From the NCBI GenBank assembly GCA_029204045.2, contig CM055068.1:31571587-31635586 (forward strand): a stretch of DNA of 64,000 nt, in the 5' to 3' direction. The notes beneath the pieces were generated by a model that saw only the letters and a program-made list of their open reading frames with translations, did not search any database and was not told where the DNA came from. The position numbers and the translations under genes are program-made. This stretch comes from Tillandsia leiboldiana (taxonomy: Eukaryota > Streptophyta > Magnoliopsida > Poales > Bromeliaceae). This document shows, piece after piece, positions 43,374-55,738 of the stretch; the first letter of the stretch is position 1, and each line of letters opens with the position of its first letter.

Positions 43374-45838
43374 GATCTTACTTTTCAATCACAACAGTTT
43401 GTGCCGACGTCCACAGGGATACCTCACTTGGCTACAAATGAATGGAATGGATAGGGCATAGGAGAGTAGAACGCGAGTGATCGAGGGGGGGGGGAAGAGT
43501 CTAAGTCCTTTTCTCTCGATAGGTGGTTCGTTGTTTTGCTAGCGGAGTCTAGAGCTGACTCATGTTATGTGTTGTGTACAGACATGGCCCGTACTAGATC
43601 ATCGGCCGAGGATACAGGGGCAGATGCGACGGCGTCGGCGGCCGCAGAGAACCAGCTCCTGCGGCAACAATTGCGAGAGATGACAGGGCAGCTGGCGACC
43701 CTCACAGACCACGTGCGTCAGTTGACGCAACGGCAACCGGAAGCGCCGGTGACGGTCGCCACGGCCGCTCCGCAGGGCCCAGGCGCGTCGGCGACAGGAC
43801 CGCAGGTGACGGGGGCCGGGGCGGGAGTGGCCCCTCCACCAACTGCAGCAGCCGAGGTACCGCCAACCCAGGCTACGGCGCCAGCGGCAGTACCCGCGAC
43901 AGCGACGACTGGACCGGCGCCGGGGACCCTCGGCGGAGGTATCCGGGGAGAGACCGTAGTGACACCTTCCCCCACAGTGGCCGCCGCCGCAACGGGGGAG
44001 GGGTCAGTTCCGCTGACGGAGCGGGACCGAGTGCGGGCCAACTTGGCCGACTTCAGGAAATATGATCCACCCACGTTCGAAGGGGAGACGACCGATCCCT
44101 GGGTCGTCGAGAAGTGGGTGGGATCGATGGAAAAATTGTTTAAGGACTTGCTCATGGAGGATTGCGAGCATGTTCCCCTAGCGGTCCACTTCCTAGAGGG
44201 GAACGCCCGCTTATGGTGGAAGACGGTGCGCCCTGATCCCACAAAGGGCACCGTGCTCCCATCGTGGACGACGTTCAAACATGAGCTGTTCGGGGCCTTC
44301 TTCACTAACAGCGTCAAGAAGAAACAGGAGGATGACTTGAACCACATCCAGCAGGGGAGCAAGACAGTTATGGAATATCAGCGAGAATTCGTGCGACTGG
44401 CCAACTGCGTTCCCTTCATTATAAGGGACGAGTCCCACAAGGCACAACTTTTTGTGGACGGCCTACGAAGTGATATTTTCCAAGTGGTACAAGCAGCTGA
44501 CTTGCACACCTTTCAGAAAGTGGTCGACAGGGCCACGGTGGTGGAGCGTGGGTTCGCTGTTACACGCGCTAGGAGGGAGGGCCCGGCGCAACACGAGGAT
44601 AGGAAGCGACAACAACAGTACTCTTGGGGAGGCTCTTCTGGCGGGAGCCGACCCCCCAAACGGTGGAGACCACAGGCAGGATCTCGGAGCACACCAACAA
44701 GAGGACCGAGGCCGGGAGATAGGCCTTGTGTGATTTGCGGAGGAGCGCACCGGGTACCAGATTGCCCCCAGCGACATGATCATTGCTTCTGCTGCGGCAA
44801 GCAGGGGCACTTCCGCCACAACTGCCCCTTAACTCTGGGAGCGGCTTCCTCAACAGCTTCGGCGCCTGCACCATAGCATTCTGGACGGGGAAAAGCTCCT
44901 ATGGGGTCAACTTCTAGACCCCCTGTGCCACGGCGAGAAGGGGAAAGGCAACCACAGGCGGGCGGTAGAGTATACTCGATGACCAGCCAAGAATCGGACC
45001 CGCCGGAGGACGTACTAGCAGGTATTACTTCCGTTTCAAATTCCCGTGCTAGAACCCTTTTTGATACCAGAGCAACGCACTCTTTCATTTCTCGTGACTT
45101 CGTGTTTGTGCATGATCTTGGGGAGACACCTCTCCAAAGTAAAATGATGGTCCAAACGGCGGCGGGGGCCTTGGAGGCGATTAGCTTTGTGGCCGCCTGC
45201 CCGATTAAGCTAGGGCGACTGGCTTGCCCTTGGGATTTGGTGGTAATTCCCCTGAAGGAGTACGACGCAGTGTTGGGTATGGACTGGCTCTCGAGATACC
45301 AAGCATTGATCGATTGTGAGAAGCGGCAGGTGCGACTACAAGAACCGGGTTTCCCTGAGCACGTGTATCTGGCGTGCAAGAGCACCTCCTTCCCAGCGGT
45401 CATCTCAGCGGCAAGGGCCAGAAGACTAGTAGAGGGTGGATGTGTGGCCTACTTGGCGTCAGTGGACCTAGTCACCCGACCCCCGGCGACACTTGCGGAC
45501 ATCCCAGTGGTGAGGGATTTTCCCGATGTTTTCCCGACGGAACTGCCCGGGATGCCCCTTGAACGGGAGGTGGTGTTTCCTATCGAACTCTTACCGGGCA
45601 CGCAGCCTATTACGAAGGCGCCTTACCGAATGGCCTTCGTGGAGTTGAAGAAGCTTAAGGCGCAACTGGAGGACCTCTTGGACAAAGGGTTTATCAGGCC
45701 GAGTGTGTCGCCCTGGGGCGCACCGGTACTGTGACACCCCCAGAATTTGAAATAGTCCTATATATAAATGATATAATAGGACTAAAACTCTTAACCCGGC
45801 TATAGCATTTTGGATGGTAGGAAGATCCAAGAGGTTAT

Positions 45839-45895
45839 GAGAATTAAGCGTGCTAGAGCTAGAGTAGTTCTAGGATGGGTGACCCCCTGGGAAGT
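45839..45895 (+). other. 5S rRNA-like segment, Cassandra 5' LTR in element D
   Basis: AATTAAGCGTGCT (A-box-like, one change), GTAGT, and C-box GGATGGGTGACCCCCTGG plus GAAGT, as in plant 5S rRNA. Confidence 0.85.
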
Positions 45896-46237
45896 GGGGC
45901 GTCAAAGTTGGTATCAGAGCCATTCACCAGCCGGAAATGTGAGATGAGTCTCGGCTGAGCCAGGGTTATATAGCGGGTAGAGCGAGGCTCCCCGGCTAAT
46001 GACCGTTGTGGGTGGAGTGCATCTCCCCACAAGGTCGGCTAAGGCTAGCGAGATGAGTCTCACATCGTCTGGTGCTTGTGAGTGTGCTTGAGCCTGACGT
46101 GGACGTCAGGGCTTAAAGGGGGGAAGAATGTGACACCCCCAGAATTTGAAATAGTCCTATATATAAATGATATAATAGGACTAAAACTCTTAACCCGGCT
46201 ATAGCATTTTGGATGGTAGCAAGATCCAAGAGGTTAT

Positions 46238-46294
46238 GAGAGTTAAGCGTGCTAGAGCTAGAGTAGTTCTAGGATGGGTGACCCCCTGGGAAGT
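46238..46294 (+). other. 5S rRNA-like segment, Cassandra 3' LTR in element D
   Basis: Same block with AGTTAAGCGTGCT and the same C-box, ending GGGAAGT. Confidence 0.85.
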
Positions 46295-49027
46295 GGGGCG
46301 TCAAAGGTACTCTTTGTGCGGAAGAAAGACGGAAGCCTGCATCTCTGCATCGACTACAGAGGGATAAACAAAGTTACAGTGAAGAATAAGTACCCCCTGC
46401 CCAGAATAGACGACCTCTTCGACCAGTTACGAGGAGCGATGGTTTTCTCAAAGATTGATCTGCAATCGGGCTACCATCAGGGTTCGAAACGAGGATATCC
46501 CAAGTACCGCCTTTCGGACCCGGTATGGCCACTACGAGTTCACGGTTATGCCGTTCGGGCTTACGAACGCCCTCGCAGTCTTCATGGATATGATGAACCG
46601 GATCTTCAGACCCTTCCTAGACCGGTTCGTAGTGGTCTTCATTGACGACATCCTGATCTATTCACCCACCGACGAGGAGCACGAGGACCATTTGCGAACG
46701 ATTCTCCAGACTCTCAGGGAGCAGAAGCTGTTCGCTAAGCTCAAGAAGTGTGAATTCTGGCTACGCGAGGTGGGATTTCTAGGGCACGTGATCTCGGCGA
46801 AGGGAATCGCCGTGGACCCCAAGAAGGTGGAATCGGTGATCGACTGGCAGCCGCCGACGACGGTGACAGAGATCCGCAGTTTCCTGGGCCTGGCAGGATA
46901 TTACAGACGCTTCGTCGAAGGTTTCTCGAAGATTGCTGCCCCTTTAAACCGGTTGACCAGAAAAGGGGAGTAGTTTTTATGGACCGCTAAATGCCAGGAG
47001 AGCTTCGAAGAACTCAAAAGGAGGCTAACCAGGGCACCAAAACTGGTACTACCAACACCCGGAGAGGACTATGAAGTGTACTGCGACGCATCAAGGATCG
47101 GCCTTGGGGGTGTACTGATGCAACAAGGGAAAGTAATAGCCTATGCTTCCAGGCAACTGAAGGATTATGAAAAGAATTACCCGATACATGATTTGGAGCT
47201 GGCTGCAGTGGTCTTCGTTCTAAAGTTATGGAGACACTACCTCTTTGGTGTCCACTGTAACGTCTTTTCAGACCATCAAAGTCTTAAGTACCTGTTCACC
47301 CAAAAGGAGCTAAATTTGCGGCAGAGGCGGTGGCTTGAATTATTGAAGGATTACGATCTAACAATTCAATACCACCCCGGGAAGGCAAACGTGGTGGCGG
47401 ACGCTTTGAGCAGGAAGGGGCAACTAGAAGGGGCGTCGGTACGCGCGATAACTGAGCAGAGCAGCTTGATCGCGGAATTCTCACGACTGAAGTTGGAGGT
47501 GGTACCAGCGGGCACAGTTGCGCAACTTTTAGCTTTGGTGGTCAAGCCGACGCAACTCGAGAAAATCCGGGACGGACAACAGAAGGACTCGCACTTACAG
47601 CTCGTACGAGACAAGATCTCCCCGGACCAGGAGAACGACTTTGCAGTGGGAGGTGACGGCATCATACGGTTCCGCGGGCGGTTTTGCGTGCCGGATTCGT
47701 CGGAGTTGAGGGAGGAGATTCTGGCAGAGGCACACCGCGCCCCTTATGCGGCGCACCCAGGGGGCACAAAGATGTACAGGGACCTCAAGCAGACCTTCTG
47801 GTGGCCTAAGCTGAAGGGGGATGTGACACGACATGTAGCTCATTGCCTGGTATGTCAACAGATAAAGGCTGAGCATCAGCCACCAGCAGGAAAGTTACAG
47901 CCTTTACCGGTGCCAGAGTGGAAGTGGGATCAGATCACCATGGATTTTGTCACTGGGTTTCCACGTTCACAGCAGGGGCACGACACGATTTGGGTCATAG
48001 TGGACCGGTTAACCAAGTCAGCACACTTCCTGCCCATTCATACCACCTGGACCCGAGAGCGGTTAGCTCAAGTCTACATCAGCGAGATCGTGAGGCTGCA
48101 TGGAGTGCCGGCCTCGATCACCTCGGATAGAGACACGCGCTTTGTCTCGAAGTTTTGGCAGAGTCTACAGTGGGCCTTGGGGACCAAACTACAGTTCAGC
48201 ACAGCCTTCCACCCCCAGACGGACGGACAGTCGGAGCGAGTGATTCAGACTCTCGAGGACCTGCTTCGCGCCTGTGTACTTGACTGGGGGGTCGATTGGG
48301 CACACTACCTAACCCTCGTGGAATTCGCCTACAACAACAGCTACCAGGCCAGCATCCAGATGGCACCCTACGAAGCCTTATATGGGAGGCGCTGCCGATC
48401 CCCGATCTGTTGGGACGACTTGAGAGAACGGAAGTTCTTGGGACCCGACTTAGTGGAAGAAACTAAAGAGAAGGTACGCCTCATCAGACAGCGCTTACTG
48501 ACCGCCCAGAGTCGACAGAAGAGCTACGCAGACCAGAGGCGCCGCGACTTGGAATTCCAAGTGGGAGAGCACGTGTTTTTGCGGGTCTCGCCATCAAGAG
48601 GAATCAAGCATTTAGGGCTGAAGGGCAAGCTGAGCCCACGGTTTGTGGGGCCATTCGAGATCCTGGAGCGCATTGGCCCAGTGGCCTACCGCCTTGCCAT
48701 ACCACCAAACCTCGACCGAGTCCACGACGTGTTCCACGTTTCAATGCTCCGGAAGTACCTCTCCGACCCATCACACGTTCTGGACGTCTCTGCACTCGAA
48801 CTTAAGGAAGACCTACGCTTCGAGGAAACCCAGTGAGAATCCTAGCAAGGGAAAGCAAATCGCTGTGAAATCGAGCCATCCCCTACGTGAAGGTGCTCTG
48901 GAGCAACCATGAGGAGCGAGAAGCGACGTGGGAGCTGGAGTCAAAAATGAGGGAGTGCCACCCCAACCTTTTCACCGCGACCCAGGTTTGAGTTTCGAGG
49001 ACGAAACTCGTTTTAAGAGGTGAGTGG

Positions 49028-51513
49028 TGTAGTAACCATAAGTAAAAAGGGGTTTTCAGAGATTAGTTTTTCCGCATCCCTTTTAGGGGTCCGGAGGGTG
49101 GGCTAATAATTCTTTGTTTCTGGGCAGACCGTCGGGGCTCGCGGGTATTTTTAGGTAATAAAGCTCGCGAAACGGAGAACGGTGGCGCGATCGGATTCGA
49201 ATTCCGACCCCGAGATCTCCCAGAATAAATTTCGGAAGATTACCAGCGGTTCCGGGTGCATCAAAAAGTGTGCGGGAGATCGGCACGCTTTTTGAGGTAA
49301 ATGGACCCTGATCCGCACCCGATCGCTAAGTTTTGATTTTGGGGGTTTAGGGTTCAATCCCACCCCCCATTCACAACCGTACGGTTTATTTACATTTTTG
49401 GTTGGCGTAGGGTTTTTTTTCCCCACTTCTCTTTTCCTGTGCGTGGTTTCCCATCCGAACCCCAATCCCTAGCTTTTCCCCTGCATCGGTTGGCGTGCAG
49501 AACCGAGGCGACGAGACGGGGAGAAGGAACATCCTGCGGAATCCGGTGAACTGAGAGCGGGACGATACTCCTCCTTCCTCCCTTACGGCGAAAATGAGGA
49601 GCGGGTCGGGTCTTTTCGATTTTCGGTGTGGGTTTTCTTTCGTGTCGTGTCGCGTGCGAGGCGAGTTGGGGACCAAACGGAGGCCGCCGCCGCCGTCACC
49701 GTGTTCACGGGGTCATCGCCGGAGCCGCCGTGATCGCGGGGTCGCAACCGGAGCCGAAAACGAGCGCGCACTGTTCACATCTTGGAGGTTTCTGGCCGCG
49801 GTCCACACGCAGGCGTGCACCCGGCGCACGCTCCGCGGCCCGGGGGCGCAGACCCGGCGCACAAAGTTGTGCGCCAGGCCGCGCGGTCCACCGGGCCAGC
49901 GTGCACCCGGCGCACAGAGTCGTGCGCCAGGCCGCGCGGTGCACGCCTGGGCGTGCACCCGGTGCTCGCCACCGCAGGGGGAAACGATGGACCCAGCGCG
50001 CGCCCGTACCCGTGCGCGGCCCGGCCCAAGGCGCCGTGGTCCACTGCTGCAGCGTGCTCCCGGCCCGCGCCGTGGCCGCGTTTGGTCGTGGACCCGGTCC
50101 ACGCCAGGATCCGTGCACCGATCTTCAGAAAAGGGTCCAGAAGCTCCGTTCTTAGCCCATTTCGCCCCGTTTTTGAGTGTTTTTAAACACGACGATGTTT
50201 TTTTAACAAATATTTCTTATTGTAGCTGTTCGGGCACCCGGCGAGGGTATTTTAGTTGGAGCTTCCGCACGTCTTCTCCTTCGTGGTTGAGGTGGGTTTC
50301 ATTTTGGGACTTAGCGTCGGGTTTTCGACAGTTGTATCTATATTTGATTGTATGTCTAATGGTGCTAACATGATAGTCCTTATGGTCCTTACTATTGGGT
50401 ATACTTGGTACTTATTATTACTTTGCTCGAGGCTGCAGCACGCGCACCCGCGGTTTGGCCACCGCAAAGGGTGCGCTTTTCCGAAAAAGTGGTCTATGAC
50501 CCGTGTAAACCCACGAGGTGACGTAGTGGGGGCCCCCGCAGGTGGGGGTTTGAGGCGCCGAGGTGCGAGCGGTGCGACCCGTCGGGGTAGGTGCCCAACG
50601 TGGTTTACCGAGGTAGGTGCTCGGTTGGGGTGCCGGGGCAGGTGCCCGGATTAGGTTTGCTGGTGTGCGTGGTTTTCCCTTGTTGGGAGGGTGGTTGCTC
50701 CGGAGAGTTATGGTTGGGCACATTTTCTTTACCCTGCTTTCCTTATTGTTATTACTTTGTCGCTGACTTCCCACTTCGTGACAGGGTCCTACAGGGGGGA
50801 GAGTTAGGCGACGGTGAGGCCGAGGCAGGAGTTTCTGGGTCACTGGAGACCCCGGACTGTACTTTCTCCTTTCTTTTGCATTTCATTTACTATTTGTAGA
50901 CTGTGATGTGGTTCTCGATACCCTCGTGGGGTCCGTGTGGATGTCGGCATGGTACCTAATTATTCATTTCATTTCCTTTCATCTCTGTTGGCCGCTTTAA
51001 GAAAAAAAAGAAGGAGAAAACGAAAGAAAAGATTGCGAAAACTGTTTCCAAAACTTGGGTGTCGTGTGGGCACCATTTTCAAAACCCTGTGGATTTATGG
51101 ATTGCGAAAATGGATTTCAAAACGTAAGTGTCGTGTGGGCACTGTTTTCTAAAACCTCTGGGTTTATGTTGCTTTCGAAACTGGTTTTCAAAATCTGGGT
51201 GCCGGGTGGGCGTCGTTTCAACAATTGTGGATTTATCCTTTCAAACTGATCGGCCGTGAGATTTATTCAGCATTTGTGAATGTGTGTATGTTAGAAACTG
51301 TTGTGATTGAATTGATGACTGTGTTTGGACGTTGTACTAGCCGCGACGCCATGCATATACAAAGGAGACTCTATCCGTTTGCAGAGTGATTCTGGGTATG
51401 CGGCGGGTCTGGGCATGCGCCGGGGAAGAAGGTTTTAAAAAAAAAAATTTATGCGCCAAATACATACCTTTTTGTGAATCGTTTCCGTTGAAATAAACCC
51501 CCGGGGCGTGACA
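49028..51513 (+). repeat. Element D 3' LTR
   Basis: 2486 bp, TGTAGTAACC to GGGGCGTGACA, preceded by the same AAGAGGTGAGTGG tract (49015-49027). It diverges from B's 3' LTR by about 4 percent up to 49626 and is then the same apart from three homopolymer length changes. Followed by GGGCGTGACAATTAATATGCC-type flank as in copy 1. Confidence 0.92.
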
Positions 51514-51523
51514 GGGCGTGACA

Positions 51524-52126
51524 ATTAATATGCCTACGAAAAACCCCCCAACACCCCGAATCACAAAACGCCCACTTAAAGGATTAACAGGAAGGTTAAA
51601 TAATCAACCCGTTCGCACTCGCACAAAAACGGTCGCTAACCTGATCTAAAAGATACCTGCAATGTTGCTTCGAGAAGCGTGCATATCACGTTGCTCGGAT
51701 TTCGATGCGCGCTGCAAACTCCGTGAACTTCAAAATTCTATTCCGGGAGATCCGTGTGTCGGATTTCATATTCGGTCGCACCGTCGTTCATCATTTTTCG
51801 AGCTCTAACACCGAAAAATACTAACGAGCACCAAAGCACGACTCACCAAAAGTCGATAAGAAAGGGCACCTTCAACTAACGTTAAACGACAAGGGTCAAC
51901 AACGGCCCCAGAAAAGTTAGGATACTGCAGATTCCACATGCACACCATGGCCACGACCTAGGTGGAGGCAACAACACAGAGAATACCCGACGACACGAGA
52001 CCCCGTTTACCCAAACGGTTTCCAACACAGGCACACAACAAGCCACAACTACCAGACTCCACTCGGCCCCCGGGCACGAGTGTAACATGCATCCCACAAC
52101 AATCCGACTACTTGGCCCACTATCTG
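51524..52126 (-). repeat. Decayed LTR fragments, copy 2
   Basis: Same sequence as 20141-20743, at a constant offset of 31,383. No gene. Confidence 0.4.
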
Positions 52127-52700
52127 TGTGACACCCTAGAATTTGGATTAGTCCTATATATAAATGATATAATAGGACTAAATCTCTTAACCCGGCTATA
52201 GCATTTTGGATGGTAGCAAGATCCAAGAGGTTATGAGAGTTAAGCATGCTAGAGCTAGAGTAGTTCTAGGATGGGTGACCCCCTGGGAAGTGGGGCGTCA
52301 CAGTTGGTATCAGAGACATTCACCAGCCGGAAATGTGAGATGAGTCTCGGCTGAGCTAGGGTTATATAGCCGGTAGAGCGAGGCTCCCCGGCTAATGACC
52401 GTTGTGAGTGGAGTGCAGCTCCTCACAAGGTCGGCTAAGTCTAGCGAGACGAGTCTCACATCGCCTGGTGTTTGTGAGTGTGCTTGAGCCTGACGTGGAC
52501 GTCAGGGCTTAAAGGGGGGAAGAATATGACACCCCGGAATTTGGATTAGTCCTATATATAAATGATATAATAGGACTAAATCTCTTAACCCGGCTATAGC
52601 ATTTTGGATGGTAGCAAGATCCAAGAGGTTATGAGAGTTAAGCGTGCTAGAGCTAGAGTAGTTCTAGGATGGGTGACCCCCTGGGAAGTGGGGCGTCACA
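52127..52700 (+). mobile_element. Cassandra TRIM, copy 2 of the duplication
   Basis: Appears identical to 20744-21317, including ATCTG target duplications (52122-52126, 52701-52705), PBS (52305-52316) and the 5S-like blocks at 52236-52291 and 52634-52689. It is therefore part of the duplication, not a separate insertion. Confidence 0.93.
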
Positions 52701-55131
52701 ATCTGGGCGAGGAAAAGCTCTATGTCCAGGAAAAGAAATGCAAAGAGGTGGAAACTAGAACATACAAGAATCTTGCCCATGTGAACATATTCTAACAGTC
52801 TGGCTAAATAAATGCAATCATATGTTGGGGTGCTAGTCAAATCACATAACTCTATCACAATACATCAACAATAACATCTATTCTAGTATGCTCAAAGCTA
52901 CACTACTAGAATTAGGGGGAAGTCCGCAGACTTGGAGGAAAATCCAACCCACCTAGATGTGCGCGTAAATCCTGAGTCCAAAAGAGCTAAAACTTAACGG
53001 ATGTGATCCTCAGGTTCTCACGATTCCGACGCACCTAAAATCATCGGAAAACTCCTCCCGGTTGCTGAGATATAAGCCAAACATCGCGATAAGGTCAAAC
53101 AGTAATTTCTTGCACATCTGTCCATAAAACAGCAAATTACCTCTTGCGAGATGTCCTCCAAAAATTCCAACAAAAATACGGTTGCGATCCTCGCGAAGTG
53201 TAGATAGAAATCAAGTCCTTAAACTCCCAGTTCCGGCAACCGTAGCCCGAGAATTTGCAAGATTACTCCTCCGCTGTCCAGAAAAAGTGTCGCAGAAAAA
53301 TAGGGTCTAAAGATACTGCACGAACTCCCATAAAAACTCGAAACAAAGCAGAGAAATGAGTATGAAAATCGAAGACCTACCTGTCGCGAAAACGTTGCCG
53401 TAAAAATCGGCGAAAAACTCCAAAATATCAGCTCAGGGGAGCTCTCCGACGAAAAGTCGACGGAAGAAACCGATGTCGAAGAAACGGCGCGACTCTCGAA
53501 ATCAAGCAGGGAAAAATAGTAAACGATCTCCAAAAATTCTCCAAAACCCCAAAGATCGAAGAAGACTCGAAGTAGAATCACATTGTAGAAATAGGATCTC
53601 AATTCGGATCTCAAAAACACCAAAAAAATGACACTCAATTCGGATCCACAATGGGTTATTTATAGCCAAAACCATACGGGCTCCACACCGGATCCAGGCC
53701 GAACAGGGAACAGCCATAAAAGCCCGCTCGGGCCGCGCCGCGTGTTTCACTACACGAAACGGCGGTAGAAGTCCGCTCGGGAGGTGCCACATGTCCCCAG
53801 CCGCCCCGTGTTCCAAGCGCCTCGCGCACGTGGGCGGCTTGCCCCCGCCAATGGGGAGGTGCCACGTGTCCCCCACGTGGTTCATGTGGTCCACTCCCCC
53901 GGTGTACGCGCCGGGTCTTCCGAAAAGTGTCAGCCAATCGTATGCTGCCATGTGGCGCCGCCACGCCGCCACCCTTGCGAAGCCAACCAATCAGGTGCTG
54001 CCACGTGGCAAATCCAAAACTCTATGCTCCCGGTGCACGCCCTGCCTGTGGACCAGCCCGCCCGTGCGCCCCGCGCCTGCCCGTGCTGCCCGCGGCCGCG
54101 CTCCGTTGTTGCGCCGCCGCGCTCCGCCGCTTGCCCATGCCGCCGGTAGCGGAACAGTAACTTTGGCCGTGAACAGTAAAATTATTTTTCGAAGTTCGAA
54201 AAAATGCAAGTAAATAGCCCATTTCATTGTTTTCGCGCGCTGAGTCCAAATCTGCTGTCTGTTTCGTCAAATTCTCTTTCTAAATTTTGCCGGAATGCCC
54301 CAGAAAAGCAAACTTGATCCGATTTTCACGCCAATTCCAAATCTGGGATTCGATTCCACAACAACTCGATCATCATCATAGGCCTCCAGAAGCCACTACT
54401 CGCCCTGTAATTTGTCTCGAAAATCCGGATCATCACATGACACGTGTCTCGAACACGGGACAGCGTGTGCAAGCCCAGCCGGGAGCCGCCCACGTGTCAG
54501 CACCCGCGGTCAGCGGGGTAGGTGGCGCCCGCGAATAGCGTGCCGCCACGTGGCCCCCGCCCGACAGCTCACGCATGCGGGCAGGCACGCCGCCTGCCCC
54601 CCTTGCCATGCACGCGCCCACGAGGCGCCCCCATGCGCCTCCGTGCACCGCGCAACGTGAGCCCGCCACTTCTGAGCCGCCACGTGTCCCCGCGGCCCGG
54701 TCCATGCACCCGCGTGGGGTTCCGTGGACCGCGCAATGCGCGCCAGCCAACCAGGGAGCGCCACGTGGTTCCCGCCTGGTCCATGCGCCACCCCGCACCT
54801 CTCCGTGGACCGCACCTTGTGAACTGGCCAATGGCAGGCCGCCATGTGGCACCCTGCCGGTCTACGACCTTCCCCATGCACCCGAATCCCACTAAAAATT
54901 TTGGAAAGCCCGTTTTTGGGCATCCGGACTCAGAAAAATACAAGCAAATAGCCGTTTTCAAGCGGTTTTTTCGCACTGAATCCAAATCCGACCTCCGTTT
55001 AGCCTGAAACCTCTCTAAAATTCGGCAAAGGCAGCCGAAAGATAGGCTTGAACCAGAAACCTCACTGAGTCCATCTAACACATCCATTTGATGTGTTACG
55101 GGCCCGACACACCAATAATAGGTGTTTCACA
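52701..55131 (-). repeat. Family II-like LTR, minus, copy 2
   Basis: Copy of 21318-23747 with the same TATA box (53657-53664) and G-box array. Single-base indels versus copy 1 concentrate in its GC-rich part (54150-54700). Confidence 0.7.
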
Positions 55132-55738
55132 CCGTGGATTCACGGGGAACAGCTACATGGGGACCAGGGTCACTACAAATATTCCTTATCTTATCTTGTC
55201 GAGGATGGCGAGGTATGTGGAGCATCCACATCCAACAGAGCGACTTCTGTTCCCAATGATAATTATGTGGATTTTAAAGAAGTTTGACGTGGACATTCGT
55301 TTGTCGACTTATATGCATAGTTTGGGACAATTAATGACTCTACCATTATGAAGTCACTTTCCTCGTCAACCGGATGACACCTCGACCCACCTCGAAGTAA
55401 GAGACCTTCATCCTCCTCTCAAGCAGCATCAACAGCAGCAACAGCAGCAATAGCCAACCAACAGCACCAACAGCAACAGTACATGCAGCAACTTCAGGAC
55501 CTACAATATTTGAGACCCAGAGGATGAAGCCTCTATTACTTCTATCTATCGAGAGCAACAACGACTCTCGTCGGAGCAAGAGCGGATCACCCTCGAACAA
55601 GAGCGCATCTCCGGTGACTTGCAAAGGTTAACGGCGGTTCAGTAGGACTTGCAAAAGAAATACTCAACATTGACAAAACTTGTCAAGAAGATCTTCGCCA
55701 AACTTGGATGCAGCAGTTCTGAGGATTCCGACTCGTAG
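55132..55738 (+). pseudogene. Env-like ORF remnant, copy 2
   Basis: Copy of 23748-24357. At least four small indels relative to copy 1 (near 55326, 55386, 55453 and 55517) break the frame that is open in copy 1. This suggests base-calling errors or independent decay here. Same coiled-coil C-terminus, ending at TAG 55736-55738. Confidence 0.55.

Larger units (their letters stand above)
45730..46305 (+). mobile_element. Cassandra TRIM inside element D reverse transcriptase
   Basis: 576 bp with a perfect 5-bp target duplication GGTAC (45725-45729 and 46306-46310). 5' LTR 45730-45906 and 3' LTR 46129-46305, 177 bp each with two differences. PBS TGGTATCAGAGC 45909-45920; purine tract AAAGGGGGGAAGAA 46115-46128. 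Both LTRs end GTCAAA, not GTCACA, so the source copy already had that terminus. Each LTR carries the 5S-like block. Distinct from the copy at 20744 (CCCCCAGAATTTGAAATAG versus CCCTAGAATTTGGATTAG near the start). Confidence 0.95.
43584..48991 (+). pseudogene. Element D gag-pol, broken, with Cassandra insertion
   Basis: Gag begins MARTRSSAEDT at 43584 and is open through capsid (RLWWKTVRPDP) and both CCHC knuckles (44727-44765, 44784-44825). TAG at 44874-44876 replaces a Gln codon seen in B. The protease triad reads DTR, not DTG (AGA at 45069-45071), which should abolish activity. A Cassandra (45730-46305) splits RT between APVL and FVRKKDG. Downstream there is a 5-bp deletion at 46480, FIDD at 46638-46649, TAG at 46971-46973, then open RNase H, integrase (HHCC, DDE) and chromodomain until a one-base deletion near 48830. 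A TGA at 48866 stands for an Arg codon. The ancestral stop is at 48989-48991. Dead on several counts. Confidence 0.94.
31656..51513 (+). mobile_element. Element D: Ty3/gypsy chromovirus (family I) hosting element C and a Cassandra
   Basis: 5' LTR remnant at 31656-32293 and 43056-43353 (interrupted by element C), PBS at 43362, gag-pol 43584-48991 (interrupted by a Cassandra), 3' LTR 49028-51513. The first 1.6 kb or so of the 5' LTR and the left target duplication lie in the gap. The right flank is GGGCG. Gag is clearly diverged from element B's, so these are different copies of one family even though the right part of their 3' LTRs and their flanks are nearly identical. Confidence 0.9.

Noticed and set aside
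52127..52700. A third independent Cassandra insertion
   Set aside because: It has the same target duplication and flanks as 20744-21317, so it is the duplicated segment and not a new event.
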